In this document: positions 1 to 11,191 of the stretch, piece by piece
Numbering within the stretch: position 1 is the stretch's first letter
Layout of the letters: the number at the start of each line of letters is the position of its first letter
Assembly (NCBI GenBank): GCA_949751835.1
Contig: CATKHK010000006.1
Span: 682,001 to 746,000 of the forward strand
Length of the DNA stretch: 64,000 nt
Source: Blepharisma japonicum
Taxonomy: Eukaryota; Ciliophora; Heterotrichea; Heterotrichida; Blepharismidae
Direction of reading: 5' to 3'
Notes under the pieces: generated by a model
The model's database searches: none
Seen by the model: the letters and a program-made list of their open reading frames with translations, nothing else
Told to the model about the DNA's origin: nothing
Translations under genes and position numbers: made by a program

Positions 1-294
1 GTTTTCCAGCGCTTTAATAAGTGACAATTTTAATTCTTCTATTTTCTTATATGTTTCTTTGATTAAGTTTTCTTTTTTATCAAGCAATTCTTTTGATAAT
101 TTGCGTAGCTCTTCAATCATGAGTTCTTTATTTTTTTGATTGACTTTTAATTTCAAGATTTCATACCTGTCCTCTTTAATAAAAGAAGCTTGAGTATGCT
201 CGTATATATGGATTTCGCAAGAGTAGCTTACAGGATCCGCCCATTTGAAGTAAACTTTGACTTCATTTTTGCATCCTTGCTTCCAACACTCCAT
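1..294 (-). CDS. KB1: B-box/coiled-coil/kelch protein, N-terminal part only (runs off left edge)
   Basis: The first 98 codons of a kelch-family gene are present and the rest lies outside the window. The start ATG is in the context shared by the whole family (MECW, with Trp as TGG here). The zinc-finger-like head keeps C3 and C8, but the C16-x-C18 pair of other copies is changed to FKW, so metal binding is probably weakened. A Lys/Glu/Leu-rich stretch from about residue 50 begins the coiled coil. The frame is open to the window edge. By homology the missing part should hold about five kelch blades. Family assignment is firm; whether this copy is whole cannot be seen. Confidence 0.8.
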   Translation of the reverse strand, partial: MECWKQGCKNEVKVYFKWADPVSYSCEIHIYEHTQASFIKEDRYEILKLKVNQKNKELMIEELRKLSKELLDKKENLIKETYKKIEELKLSLIKALEN

Positions 295-364
295 GATTAA
301 GATAAATTTATAAAATTAATGAAATGAAAATAAATAAAAGATTATTCCTTAAATATTTAAATAT

Positions 365-500
365 AATTTTCTTAAGTAATTCATAATTCAGATTTTATTT
401 AATTTCCTTCAAATTTTGATATGTGAAACCTCAGTAATTCCAACAATTGTAAAACCATGTAAAGCATAATAAAGTTATCATAAATCCCACATTTTTATTG
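365..500 (-). pseudogene. TLC-domain gene fragment (middle part)
   Basis: This matches the part of the intact TLC gene (17543-18268) around its His-His motif, in minus orientation. It has no start, no end and no long frame. It abuts the 3' flank of KB2, so the rest of this TLC copy was deleted. A near-identical piece lies at about 3121-3245. Confidence 0.6.
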
Positions 501-556
501 GCATTTATAGAGAATTTACGCATTCTATAAATTAAATTATTGAAATTTTTTATGAA

Positions 557-1813
557 TTAAACCTGGGTCATCGTTAATTGCAAACTGTTCATATCAAATT
601 TATATATTTTGCAATTTCTGTCCATAAAATAGCAATTATGATTGAAATAAACTTGATATGTTGCTCTACAACCAAAGCTAGTCTTCAATTTTCCTATAAC
701 TTTTCAATCGTGTAGTTGATTTGGCTCACTTTCATATATATTTTTATAGGATTCGATTAAAAATACTCGACTTTCAGCTTGAAGCATGACTTTGTTAGTA
801 TTTAATGCAAAATTGAGATAAATCTCATTATAAGTATCTTGATTATAATCGTATGAATATAGTTTGCTGCTTTGATAGCCAACAAATAAAATTCCAAAAT
901 TTCCTGCAAGACATGAAACTTGACTAAGATTTTCTTTCAGAGGGCAAATTTTATATCACTTATTAGATGATAGCTCATATTTTGCTGCTTGATTTCATGA
1001 ATTACCTGCATCATTTCATCCTCCAAATAAGTAAATAAAGCCATCATGATATACAGCACCCATGTTTCCTGATGGGTCTCCACCTGAAAGCTGTTTAAAA
1101 CTGCTATCAGGATATAATATAAACGCTGTTCCGGAAATAGGATAATTGCCGTGGCAAAATATAGATTTATCTGGGAGAAGACACATAGAAATATAATGAG
1201 GACTCTCAATATTGCTTTGAAGAATATCTACACACTGCTCAGACTTTGAAAAATTGTTTAAATTTACTCTAACTGAGTTTTTTGTGTTAGTCCTAAAAAA
1301 TACAATTTCATTTGTTTCAGCATTATCAATGCTATCATTTTTGTTGAAATCAAAAGCTGAAGGATTAAAACTACATCCAAATTCACTCAATTTTTTTCTG
1401 GCACTATCTAGATCTAAGCTTAATAGTTTTTCAACTGGATTTTGATTTATTTTTGATATTGATTTTATTGAGTAAATCTTTCTAATTAAATCAGCTTGAT
1501 TTATTCTAACTTTTTCAATATTTTTTAGTGCTTTAGTAAGTGACAAATTTAATTCTTCTATTTTCTTATAAGTTTCTTTGATTAAGTTTTCCTTTATATC
1601 AAGCAATTCTTTTGATAGCTTCTGTAACTCTTCAATTAGGGCTTTGTTGTTTCCCGGATTTATTTTTAATATCAAGGATTCAAGCCTGTGCTCTTCAACA
1701 GAAGGAGCTTGAACATGTTCGCATACATGGTTTTTGCAAGAGTAGCTGACAGGATTCGCACATTTGCAGAAAACTTTGACTTTATTTTTGCAGCCTTGCT
1801 TTCAGCACTCCAT
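557..1813 (-). CDS. KB2: B-box/coiled-coil/kelch protein, intact, 418 aa
   Basis: With TGA as Trp the frame is open from ATG to TAA (419 codons). Residues 1-45 form a B-box-like zinc module: C3, C8, C16, C18, C26, H29, H33 and H42. Residues about 50-140 are charged heptad-like coiled coil (KLSKELLDIKENLI). The C-terminal 240 residues carry about five kelch-type blades, including the hallmark IYLFGG followed by Trp (TGA at 1016-1018). Five Trp codons I checked are TGA. The layout resembles a TRIM protein without a RING, so a role as a protein-binding scaffold or ubiquitin adaptor is possible, but no substrate can be inferred. The start is fixed by the conserved MECW and a TATA-like block just upstream. 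Confidence 0.88.
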
Positions 1814-1861
1814 GATTACGATAATTTATAGATTTAAGAAAATGAAATAATAAAGCAATGA

Positions 1862-2626
1862 TTGATATATTAATAAAAGATATTTTTTAGTTCTAGCACA
1901 AAAAACTCGGTTAGGGTAAATTTAAACAATTTTTCAAAGTCTGAGCAGCAGATCGGCATTCTTCAAAGCAATATTGACTCTCCTAGTTATATTTCTATGT
2001 GTCTTCTCCCTGACAAATCTATATTTTGCTATGGCAATCATCCTGGAATCGGAACAGCATTTATATTATATCCAAATGGTAGTGTTAAACAGCTTTCAGA
2101 CGGAGATCCATCCGGAAACATGGGTGCTGTATATCATGATCGTTTTATTTACTTATTTGGAGGATGAAATGCTGCAGGTTATCCATGAAATCAAGCAGCA
2201 AAATATGAACTATCAACTAATAAGTGGTATAAAATTTGCCCTCTAAAAGAAAATTTACACTTTGTTTCATGTCTTGCAGGAAATTATGGAATTATGTTTG
2301 CTGGTTATCAAAGTAGCAAACTATATTCATACAATCATAATCAAGATACTTATAATGAGATTTATCTCAACTTTGCAGTAAATACTCACAAAGTCTTGCT
2401 TCAAGCGGAAAATCGAATATTTTTAATAGAATCCTCTAAAAATATATATGAAAGTGAGCCAAATCAACTGAGTAATTGAAAATTTATAGGAACATCGCAG
2501 ATTAGCTATAGCGGTAGAGCAACATATCAAATTTATTTCAATCATAACTGCTATTTTATGGACTATGATTACAAAATATATAAATTTGATATGAACAGCT
2601 TGCAATTAACGATGACCCAGGTTTAA
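1862..2626 (+). pseudogene. KB3: inverted, 5'-truncated kelch copy (kelch half only)
   Basis: This is the only kelch copy of the main family on the plus strand. Homology starts inside the right end of the 137-bp TA-bounded insertion seen in KB9 and KB20 (TTAATAAAAGATA), then runs in one frame through all the blades to TAA. The B-box and coiled coil are missing. The first in-frame Met (1997) would give 209 residues of blades. TGA stands for Trp at the usual places, such as after FGG and in SNWKFIG. It lies head to head with KB2 and is followed 188 bp later by a plus-strand TLC fragment, so a whole kelch-TLC unit was inverted. It is probably not expressed as a normal protein. Confidence 0.72.
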
Positions 2627-2813
2627 TCAATCAAAATTTCATTTAATTAATTTCCTTTTATTTTAAAATTTAAGTTATGACATTATCATTTCTGTATATT
2701 TTCAAAATTAACAATTAATCCAAATAGATTTTCATAAAAGTTAATTATTTAATATAATTTTTCAAACTAAACAAAGCTATAAACCTAAAAGTAAATATTT
2801 ACTAATTTAAAAA

Positions 2814-3120
2814 ATGGTTAATCCTCTACTCATGGTTCTCCTTCCAGTTCCCGCATAGAATAACGTATTTATACTTGCATCTCTTGTAACAAATATAAAT
2901 TTGCCTACCAAAAGCTTTGAGATTTCCGAAATCACCTTATTTCCTTAATCCATGGGCTCTTTTTACTTGTTTCAACTACAATAGCAGTTTATATAGGTCG
3001 ACACATGTAATATCTAATTGATGACTTTGAAATCACAGCAATTGCCATTTCTTTAGGATATATTAAATGTAATGCCTTGAATATGTGGAAAATTGGGATT
3101 TATGATAACTTTATTATGCC
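2814..3120 (+). pseudogene. TLC-domain pseudogene, plus strand
   Basis: It starts like the intact TLC gene (MVNPLL) but soon meets an in-frame TAG. It also carries the KSFEISE frameshift that several other TLC copies share, and further stops follow. Remnants run to the GIYDNFIM region. It is the partner of KB3, with the same 188-bp spacing as kelch-TLC pairs on the other strand. Confidence 0.7.
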
Positions 3121-3245
3121 TAAGTAATTCATAATTCAGATTTTATTAATTTCCTTAAAATTTTGATATGTGAAACCTCAGTAATTCCAACAATTGTAAA
3201 ACCATGTAAAGCATAACAAAGTTATCATAAATCCCACATTTTTAC
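3121..3245 (-). pseudogene. TLC-domain gene fragment
   Basis: This is a near-identical second copy of the fragment at 365-500, in minus orientation, placed directly against the end of the plus-strand TLC pseudogene. It marks the right breakpoint of the inverted unit. Confidence 0.55.
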
Positions 3246-3289
3246 GCCATTTATAGAGAATTTACGCATTCTATTAATTTCTAAGTAAT

Positions 3290-3678
3290 TCACAAATCAG
3301 ATTTATTTAATTCCCTTAAAATTTTCATATGTAATTTCAATTGTCAAATCCCAGTTATTCCAACGATTCTAAAACAAGTATAATAAATTATCATAAATCC
3401 CAAATTTCACATGCACATGGCATCATATAAAACAGCCTAAAGAAATCACAATTACTGTGATTTTAAAGTCTTCTATAGGCCTCCCATTCTCCTGTCAGTC
3501 GAAATTTCTGTATAATTAAAACAAATAAAAAGAGTCCATGGATTGAGGAAAAATTACTATTTTCGGAAATCATAAAAGCTCTTTTGTAGGCAAATTTGTG
3601 ATGATAACCAGAGATATAAGAATAAGCATTTGCCAATACAGGAGCTGAAAGAAGAGACACAAGTGCATGTTTAACCAT
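3290..3678 (-). pseudogene. TLC-domain pseudogene, 5' two thirds
   Basis: It begins with ATG and resembles the intact gene (SLLSAPV, SIHGLFLF), but is frameshifted between these blocks and again after the second helix. No copy of the His-His half remains in frame. It lies downstream of KB4 on the same strand, as in other units, but the spacer is about 70 bp longer because of an extra AT-rich repeat. Confidence 0.7.
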
Positions 3679-3828
3679 GCTTTATAATAATAATTTTTAG
3701 ATTTAATTTAATAATAAACTATGTTTTGTTTGAGAATTTATATCAATATTTGTTTATTTGGAAATCAATTTGGATTAAGTACTAATTATAAAATAAAAAT
3801 ATACACTTTCTTTTTATCTTTTCCAATT

Positions 3829-3880
3829 TTATTGGCATTTATAGAGAATTACGCACTCTATTAATTTCTAAAATAAATAA
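3829..3880. repeat. Short dispersed repeat, three copies (497-545, 3236-3285, 3829-3880)
   Basis: A block of about 45-50 bp containing GGCATTTATAGAGAATT followed by ACGCA and TCTAT occurs three times in the left 4 kb, always in the spacer between TLC and kelch sequence. Intact spacers elsewhere in the array lack it, so it was inserted once and then copied. I see no coding capacity. Confidence 0.55.
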
Positions 3881-3942
3881 ATCTATTAACACTTGCATAT
3901 ATTTATTGCATATAGAGTATTAATTATTGAAATTTTAATGAA

Positions 3943-5198
3943 TTAAACCTTGGTTATCGCTAATTGCAAGCTGTTCATATCAAATTTATATATTTTGCAA
4001 CTTGCGTCCATAAAATAGCAATTATGATTGAAATAAACTTTATATGCTGCTATATAATAAAAGCGAGTCTGACATGTTCCTAAAATTTTTCAATTGCTCA
4101 GTTGATTTGGCTCACTTTCATATATATTTTTAAAAGATTCGATTAAAAATATTCGATTGTTTGCCTGGAGCAAGACTTTAGTAGTATCTACTGTAAAATT
4201 GTTATAAATCTCATTATAAGTATCTTGATTATAATCGTATGAATATAGTTTGGTGCTTAGATAGCCAACAAATATAATTCCATAATTTCCTGCAAGACAT
4301 GAAACTTCAGTTAGATTTTTCATCAGAGGGCAAATTTTATATCACTTATTAGATGATAGCTCATATTTTGCTGCTTGATTTCATGGATCACCTACAGCAT
4401 CTCATCCCCCAAATAAGTAAATAAAGCCATCATGATGCACAGCACCCATACCCGCCGATGGATTTCCATCTGAAAGCTGTTTAATACTGTTATCCGGATA
4501 TAATATAAATGCTGTTCCGTTTCCACGATAATTACCATAGCAAAATATAGATTTATCAGGAAGAAGACACATAGAAATACTATCAGAACGAGCAACATTG
4601 CTTTGAAGAATATCTACGCACTGCTCAGATTTTGAAAAATTGTTTAAATTTACTCTAACTGCGTTTTTTGTTTTATTCCTAAAAATACAATTTCATTTGT
4701 TTCAGCATTATCAATGCTATCAATTTTATTTAAATCAAAAGCTGAAAGATTAAAACTACATCCAAATTCACTCAATTGTTTTCTGGCACTATCTAGATCT
4801 AAGCTTAATAGTTTTTCAACTGGATTTTGATTTATTTTTGATATTGATTTTATTGAGTAAATCTTTCTAATTAAACCAGCTTGATTTATTCTAATTTTTT
4901 CAATATTTTTTAGTGCTTTAGTAAGTGACAAATTTAATTCTTGTGTTTTCTTATAAGTTTCTTTGATTAAGTTTTCCTTTATATCAAGCAATTCTTTTGA
5001 TAGCTTCTGCAGCTCTTCAATAAGGGCTTTGCTATTTCCCAGATTTATTTTTAATTTCAAGGGTTCAAGCCTGTGCTCTTCAACAGAAGGAGCTTGGACA
5101 TGTTCGTATACATGGTTTTTGCAAGAGTAGCTGACAGGATTCGCACATTTGCAGAAAACTTTGACTTTATTTTTGCAGCCTTGCTTTCAGCACTCCAT
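3943..5198 (-). pseudogene. KB4: kelch copy with one frameshift
   Basis: The full B-box, coiled-coil and kelch layout is present, but the span is not a multiple of three. A run of six A in intact copies (plus-strand view) has five here, near 4680, so the frame leaves the family sequence at EIVFLG and stops. Beyond that the kelch half continues cleanly in the shifted frame with the usual TGA Trp codons. KB6 has the same missing base. It is closest to KB2. Either a young pseudogene or a homopolymer sequencing error; the shared lesion favours a real mutation. Confidence 0.75.
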
Positions 5199-5277
5199 GA
5201 TTACGATAAATTTATAGATTTAAGAAAATGAAATAATAAAGCAATTGTTTCCTTAAATATTAATATAATTTTCTTAG

Positions 5278-5662
5278 ATCATCATTAATTGAAAGCTGTT
5301 TATATCAAATTTACATATTTTACATTCGCCATCAATAAAACAGCAATTATGATTGAAATAAACTTATTATGCTTCTCTTCCACTATAGTTAATCTGCAAT
5401 GCTCCTATAATTTTTTAATTGCTTAGCTGATTTGGCTCGTTTTCATATATATTTCTATAGGAACCGATTAAAAATATCCGATTTTCTGCCTAAAACAAGA
5501 ATTTGCAAGTCTTTACTTTAAAGTTAAAATAAATCTTATTACATATATCTTGATTATGATAATATGAATATAATTGCTGCTTTGATAAGCAACAATTGAA
5601 ATTCCATAATTTCCTGCAAGACATGAAGCATAACTTAGATTTTCCTTCAGAGGGCAAATTTA
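5278..5662 (-). pseudogene. KB5: kelch 3' fragment
   Basis: Only the last two to three blades remain, with decayed stops. It belongs to a subgroup with KB7, KB9 and KB11 (blade with FKVKTCKVL-like sequence). Its right end breaks off within the first bases of the 119-bp TA-bounded insertion seen whole in KB9 (TATATTCT), so it derives from a copy that carried that insertion. Confidence 0.65.
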
Positions 5663-5696
5663 TATTCTAATTTAAATTATTGAAATTTTTAATGAA

Positions 5697-6979
5697 TTAA
5701 AGCTGGGTCATCGTTATTTGCAAGCTCGCCATATCAAATTTATATATTTTGCAAGTATAATCCATAAAATAGCAATTACGATTGAAATAAACTTGATATG
5801 CTGTTCTATTTCCAAAGCTAGTCTTCAATTTTCCTATAACTTTTCAATTGCTCAGTTGATTTGGCTCACTTTCATATATATTTTTGGAGGATTCGATTAA
5901 AAATATTCGATTGTTTGCCTGGAGCAAGACTTTGTTCGTAATTACTGCAAAGTTGTTATAAATCTCATAATAAGTATCTTGACTATAATCGTATGAATGC
6001 AGTTTACTGCTTTGACAGCCAACAAATATAATTCCATAATTTCCTGCAAGACATGAAACTTGATTAAGATTTTCCTTCAGGGGGCAAATTTTATATCACT
6101 TATTAGATGATAGCTCATATTTTGCTGCTTGATTTCATGATTTACCTGCAGCATTTCATCCTCCAAATAAGTAAATAAAGCCATCATGATACACAGCACC
6201 CATGTTTCCTGATGGATCTCCATCTGAAAGCTGTTTAATACTGCTATCAGGATATAATATAAACGCTTTTCCGTTTCCTGGATAATTACCATAGCAAAAT
6301 ATAGATTTATCAGGAAGAAGACACATAGAAATACTATCAGAACGAGCAACATTGCTTTGAAGAATATCTACACACTGCTCAGACTTTGAAAAATTGTTTA
6401 AATTTACTCTAACTGCGTTTTTTGTTTTATTCCTAAAAATACAATTTCATTGGTTTCATTGGTTTCATTGGCTTCATTGATTTCAATAGTATCGATTTTA
6501 TCTTTTGTGTTGATATCAAAATCCGAACTATTAAAACTACACCCAAATTCACCCAATTGTTTTTGGGCACTATCTAAATCTAAGCTTAAAAGTTTTTCAA
6601 CTGGATTTTGATTTATTTTTGGTATTGATTTTATTAAGGAAATCTTTTTGATTAAATCAGCTTGATTTATTCTTATTTTTTCAATGTTTTTTAGGGCTTT
6701 AATAAGTGACAAATTTAATTCTTCTATTTTCTTATATGTTTCTTTAATTAAGTTTTCTTTTATATCAAACAATTGCTTTGATAATTTGTAAAGTTCTTCA
6801 ATTATGAGTTCTTTATTTTTTTGATTTACTTTTAATTTTAAGGGTTCGAGCCTGTGCTCTTCAATAGAAGGAGCTTGAATATGCTCATATATATGGATAT
6901 TGCAAGAGCAGCTGGCAGGATCTGTGCATTTGCAGAAAGCTTTGACTTTATTTTTGCATCCTTGCTTTCAGCACTCCAT
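5697..6979 (-). pseudogene. KB6: kelch copy with the same single frameshift as KB4
   Basis: The complete family layout is present from the MECW start to the TAA stop. The length is off by one because of the same missing base in the A-run near 6433. A short Asn-Glu-Thr repeat (encoded by 9-bp units) sits just before the lesion. The kelch half is otherwise open with TGA as Trp. As with KB4, it is probably a recent pseudogene. Confidence 0.75.
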
Positions 6980-7247
6980 GATTAATAAATTTATAGATTC
7001 AAGAAATGAAAGCAATAATAAAGCAATTATTTCCTTAAAACTTGAGTACAATTTTCCTAGCAATTTTTAAATCTAATTTTTAGATTTAGTATTAATAAAC
7101 TTTGGTTAAATTGAAAATTTATAATAGATATTTTACTTACGTGGAAATCAATTTTTATTAATATCAATTTTAAAAATAAAATAAATTGGATATGAAAATT
7201 TAAATTTGATGCTAAAAAAAAAATTAAATTATTGGATTTTTAAATTA

Positions 7248-8159
7248 TTAAACCTGGATTATCGTTAATTGTAAGCTGCTTATATTAAATTTATATATTT
7301 TACATCCACCGTCAATAAAATATCAATTATGATTGAAATGCACTTAGCATGCTGCTCTACTACTATACTAATCTGCAATGTTCCTATAACTTTTTAATTG
7401 CTTAATTGATTGGTTTCACTTTCATATATATTTCTGTATGAATCGATTAAAAATATCCGATTTTCTGCCTGAAACAAGACTTTGCAAGTCTTTACTTTAA
7501 AGTTGAAATAAATTTCATTATATATATCTTGATTATGATAATATGAATATAATTTGCTACTTTGATGAGCAACAAATAAAATTCCATAATTTCCTGCAAG
7601 ACAAGAAACATAACTTAGATTTTCCTTCAGAGGCAAATTTTATATGATTCAGAAACTATATAATTTCATCAGTTTCAACATTATCAATTCTATCTTTATT
7701 GTTGAAATCAAAATCCGAACTATTAAAACTATACCCAAAGTCATTCAATTCTTTTCAGGCACTATCTGGGTCTAAGCATAATAGATTTTCAAGTGGATTT
7801 TGATTTATTTTGGGTACTTTTTTATGAATCCAATCATTTTAATTAAATCAACTTGGCTTATTCTTATTTTTTCAATATTTTCTAATGCTTTAATAAGTGA
7901 CAATTTTAATTCATGTATGTTTCTTTGATTAAGTTTTCTGTTATATCAAGTAATTCTTTTGATAGCTTATACAGCTCTTCAATCATGAGCTCCTTATTTT
8001 TTGATTTACTTTTAATTTCAATATTTAAAGCCTGTGCTCTCCAATAGAAGGAGCTTGAGCATGCTCGTATATATGAATTCTGCAAGAGTTGCTGACAGGA
8101 CTCGTGCATTTGCAGAAAACTTTGACTTTATTTTTGCATCCTTCCTTTCAGCATTCCAT
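7248..8159 (-). pseudogene. KB7: internally deleted kelch pseudogene
   Basis: The B-box start and coiled coil are present (with an in-frame TAA after the B-box and frameshifts). The sequence then jumps from the left end of the 137-bp insertion (TATAGTTTCTGA near 7652) straight to the KFCPL blade. The middle blades and most of the insertion are deleted. The terminal blades are still readable. It forms the first member of a repeated trio: broken kelch, broken TLC, whole kelch. Confidence 0.75.
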
Positions 8160-8172
8160 GATTAAGATTATT

Positions 8173-8491
8173 GTAAGATCATGGCAAAGATTAATAAAGT
8201 TATCATAAATCCCAAATTTCCACATGCAAGGTATCATATATAAAGTAGCATAAAGAAATCGTAATTACCTCAAATTCAAAGCCGTCATTTAAGTCACCCA
8301 TTTTTTGGCTTGTAGAAATTGCCATAGTAATTGAAGCAAGTAAAAAGAGTCCATGGATGAAGGAAACAATGCGATTTGGGAATCCCAAAGCTTTATGTAA
8401 GCAAACTTATATTGACTACCAGAGATACAAGGATAAACACGATTTTCTATGCAAGAGCTCAAAGGAGAGATACAATTAGAGAGTTAGCCAT
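8173..8491 (-). pseudogene. TLC-domain pseudogene
   Basis: The second-helix part (IVSFIHGLFLL, MGDLN, FIYDTL) is well kept, but the first 35 residues are in another frame and the His-His half is missing. It sits 197 bp downstream of KB8. Confidence 0.7.
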
Positions 8492-8687
8492 GCTTTATAA
8501 TACTAAGCATTTACTATTTAGATTTATTTAATAATAAACTGCTTTTATCTTGAAAATTTATAGAAATATTTTATTTATGTGAAAATTAATTTGGATAAAT
8601 CGCTAATTATAAAAATATATTAAATTGAATATGGCAAATTTTTAAATTAATGCTAAAAAGTAATTAAATTATCGAATTTTTGATGCA

Positions 8688-10007
8688 TTAAACTTGGGTC
8701 ATTGTTAATTGTAAAGTGTTCAAATCTAATTTATATATTTTGCTATCGCTGTCCATAAAATAGCAATTACGATTAAAATAAACTTGGTATGCTGCTCTAT
8801 AGCCAAAGCTAATCTGCGATGTTCCTATAACTTTTCAGCTGCTTAGTTGATTTGGCTCACTTTCATAAATATTTTTAGAGGATTCAATTAAAAATATTCG
8901 ATTTTCTGCTTGAAGCAAGACTTTGAAAGTTTTTACTGCAAAGTTGGTATAGACCTCATTATGTATATCTTGATTATGATCGTAATAATATATTTTGCTA
9001 CTTTGCTGGCCAACAAATACAATTCCATAATTTCCTGAAAGACATGAAACTTGAACAAGATTTTCCTTCAGAGGGCAAATTTTATACCACTTATTAGTTG
9101 ATAGTTCATATTTTGATGCTTGATTTGATACATTACCAGCTGCATTTCATCCTCCAAATAAATAAATAAAGCCATTATGATGCACAGCACCCATGTTTCT
9201 AGATGGAACTCCATCTGAAAGCAATTTAATAGTATCATTCGGATATAATATAAATGTTGTTCCAGATGCTGGATCATTGCCATAGCAAAATATAGATTTA
9301 TCAGGGAGAAGACACATAGAAATATAACTAGAATATTGAATATTGCTTTGAAAAATATCTACACGCTGCTCAGACATTGAAAAATTGTTTAAATTTACTC
9401 TAACTGCGTTTTTTGTGTTATTCCTAAAAAATACAATTTCATTGGTTTCATTGGTTTCATTTGTTCTATTGGTTTCATTAGTTTCATTGGTTTCATTGAT
9501 TTCATTGGTTTCAATAGTATCGATTTTATCTTTTTCGTTGATATCAAAATCCGAACTATTAAAAGTGCACCCAAATTCACCCAATTGTTTTTGGGCACTA
9601 TCTAAATCTAAGCTTAAAAGTTTTTCGAGTGGATTTTGATTCATTTTTGATATTGATTTTATGGAGTAAATCTTTCTAATTAAATCAGCTTGATTTATTC
9701 TTATTTTTTCAATATTTTCTAGTGCTTTAATAAGTGACAATTTTAATTCTTCTATTTTCTTATATGTTTTTTTGATTAAGTTTTCTTTTATATCAAGCAA
9801 TTCTTTTGATAATTTGTGCAACTCTTCAATTATGAGTTCCTTATTTTTTGGATTTACTTTTGATTCCAAGGTTTCAAGCCTGTGCTCTTCAATAGAAGAA
9901 GTTAGAGCATGCTTATATATATGGATTTTGCAAGAGTAGCTGACAGGATCTGTCCATTTGAAGCAAACTTTGACTTCATTTTTGCATCCTTGCTTTCAGC
10001 ACTCCAT
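8688..10007 (-). CDS. KB8: B-box/coiled-coil/kelch protein, intact, 439 aa
   Basis: The frame of 440 codons is open with TGA as Trp. The B-box-like head is altered: the C-x-C pair reads CFKW. The coiled coil is typical. Between coiled coil and blades lies the longest Asn-Glu-Thr tract of the family, encoded by imperfect 9-bp units at about 9436-9520. The blades follow with FGG-Trp (TGA at 9147) and end in LTMTQV. It is one of the two longest family members, with KB10, and the pair arose by duplication of a block of about 3.4 kb. Confidence 0.88.
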
Positions 10008-10581
10008 GATTAATAAATTTATAGATTCAAGAAAATGAAAGTAATAATAAAAGCAATTGTTTCCTTAACACTTGAGTATAATTTTCCTAGCAATTTTTAA
10101 AACTAATTTTTAGATTTAGTAATAGTAGACTTTGATTAGTTTGAAAATTTATAATAGATATTTTACTTACGTGGAAATCAATTTTGATTAATATCAATTT
10201 TAAAAATATAATAAATTCGATATGAAAATTTTAAATTTGATGCTAAAAAATAATTAAATTATTGGATTTTAAATTATTAAACCTGGATTGTCGTTAATTG
10301 TAAGCTGCTTATATCAAATTTATATATTTTACATTCACCGTTAATAAAATATCAATTATGATTGAAATGCACTTAGTATGCTGCTCTAAGCTATCCGGTT
10401 TTCTGCCTGAAACAAGACTTTGCAAGTCTTTACTTTAAAATGAAATAAATCTCATTATATATATCTGATTATGATAATATGAATATAATTTGCTACTTTG
10501 ATAAGCAACAAATAAAATTCCATAATTTCCTACAAGGCAAGAAGCATAACTTAGATTTTCCTTCAGAGGGCAAATTTTATA

Positions 10582-10700
10582 TTCTCTGTTAGAATTTTTT
10601 CCCTAATTTCAACATCTCAATAGCTTAATATAGCATTTCACGTAATGAGGCAAATTCTCTAATATGCCAAAATTATGCTGCAAATTGTATTCAGATAATA
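10582..10700. other. TA-bounded insertion in KB9, 119 bp (IES-like)
   Basis: The paralogues read CAAATTTTATACCACTTA here. This copy reads the same up to TA, then 119 bp, then TA and the rest. The ends form a short inverted repeat: TATTCTCTG on the left and TATTATCTG on the reverse complement of the right. It has no coding capacity. A GT-AG intron of frame-preserving length does not fit. KB5 keeps only the first bases of the same insertion. Confidence 0.7.
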
Positions 10701-11054
10701 CCACTTATTAGTTAATAGCTCATATTTTGCTGTTGATTTGAATACATTACCTGTTGCATTTCATCCTCCAAATAAGTAAATAAAGCTAAAGCCATTATGA
10801 TGCACCTTACCCATGTTTCCTGATGGATCTCCATCTGAAAGCTGTTTAACACTGTTATCAGAGCACAATATAAATGCTGCTCCGGATGCTGGATGATTGC
10901 CATAACAAAATATAGATTTATCAGGAAGAAGACACATAGAGATATCACCAGAACAACCAATATCAGTTCGAAAAATACCTGCCTGCTGCTCAGATTTTGA
11001 AAAACTTGTTTAAAATAAGTCTAACTGAGTTTTTTGTGTTACCTCGAAAAAATA

Positions 11055-11191
11055 TCTTTTATAAATATATAAATCATTGCTTTAGCAGCAATTAAAAAAT
11101 ATCAACTTTACGCATTTAAGCAACCATTCTCTAACGTATTCAAATATCTTAAATTCTGCCTAAAAAAATAAAAAATACTTTAGAAACTATA
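11055..11191. other. TA-bounded insertion in KB9, 137 bp (IES-like)
   Basis: It is inserted between the codons for EIV and FF, at exactly the same position and with the same length as the insertion in KB20. The two are clearly related in sequence. The ends form an imperfect inverted repeat: TATCTTTTATAAA versus TATAGTTTCTAAA. It contains no gene. Confidence 0.7.

Noticed and set aside
9385-9639. Plus-strand open frame opposite KB8 (and similar ones opposite KB10, KB14, KB15)
   Set aside because: These are antisense shadows of the low-complexity Asn-Glu-Thr linker and coiled coil, with repetitive Val/Ser content and no family of their own.
10582-10700. Insertion in KB9 as a spliceosomal intron
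   Set aside because: The nearest GT and AG give a length that does not keep the frame; the TA-to-TA removal gives the exact paralogue sequence. For the 137-bp and 13-bp sites a GT-AG reading remains possible.
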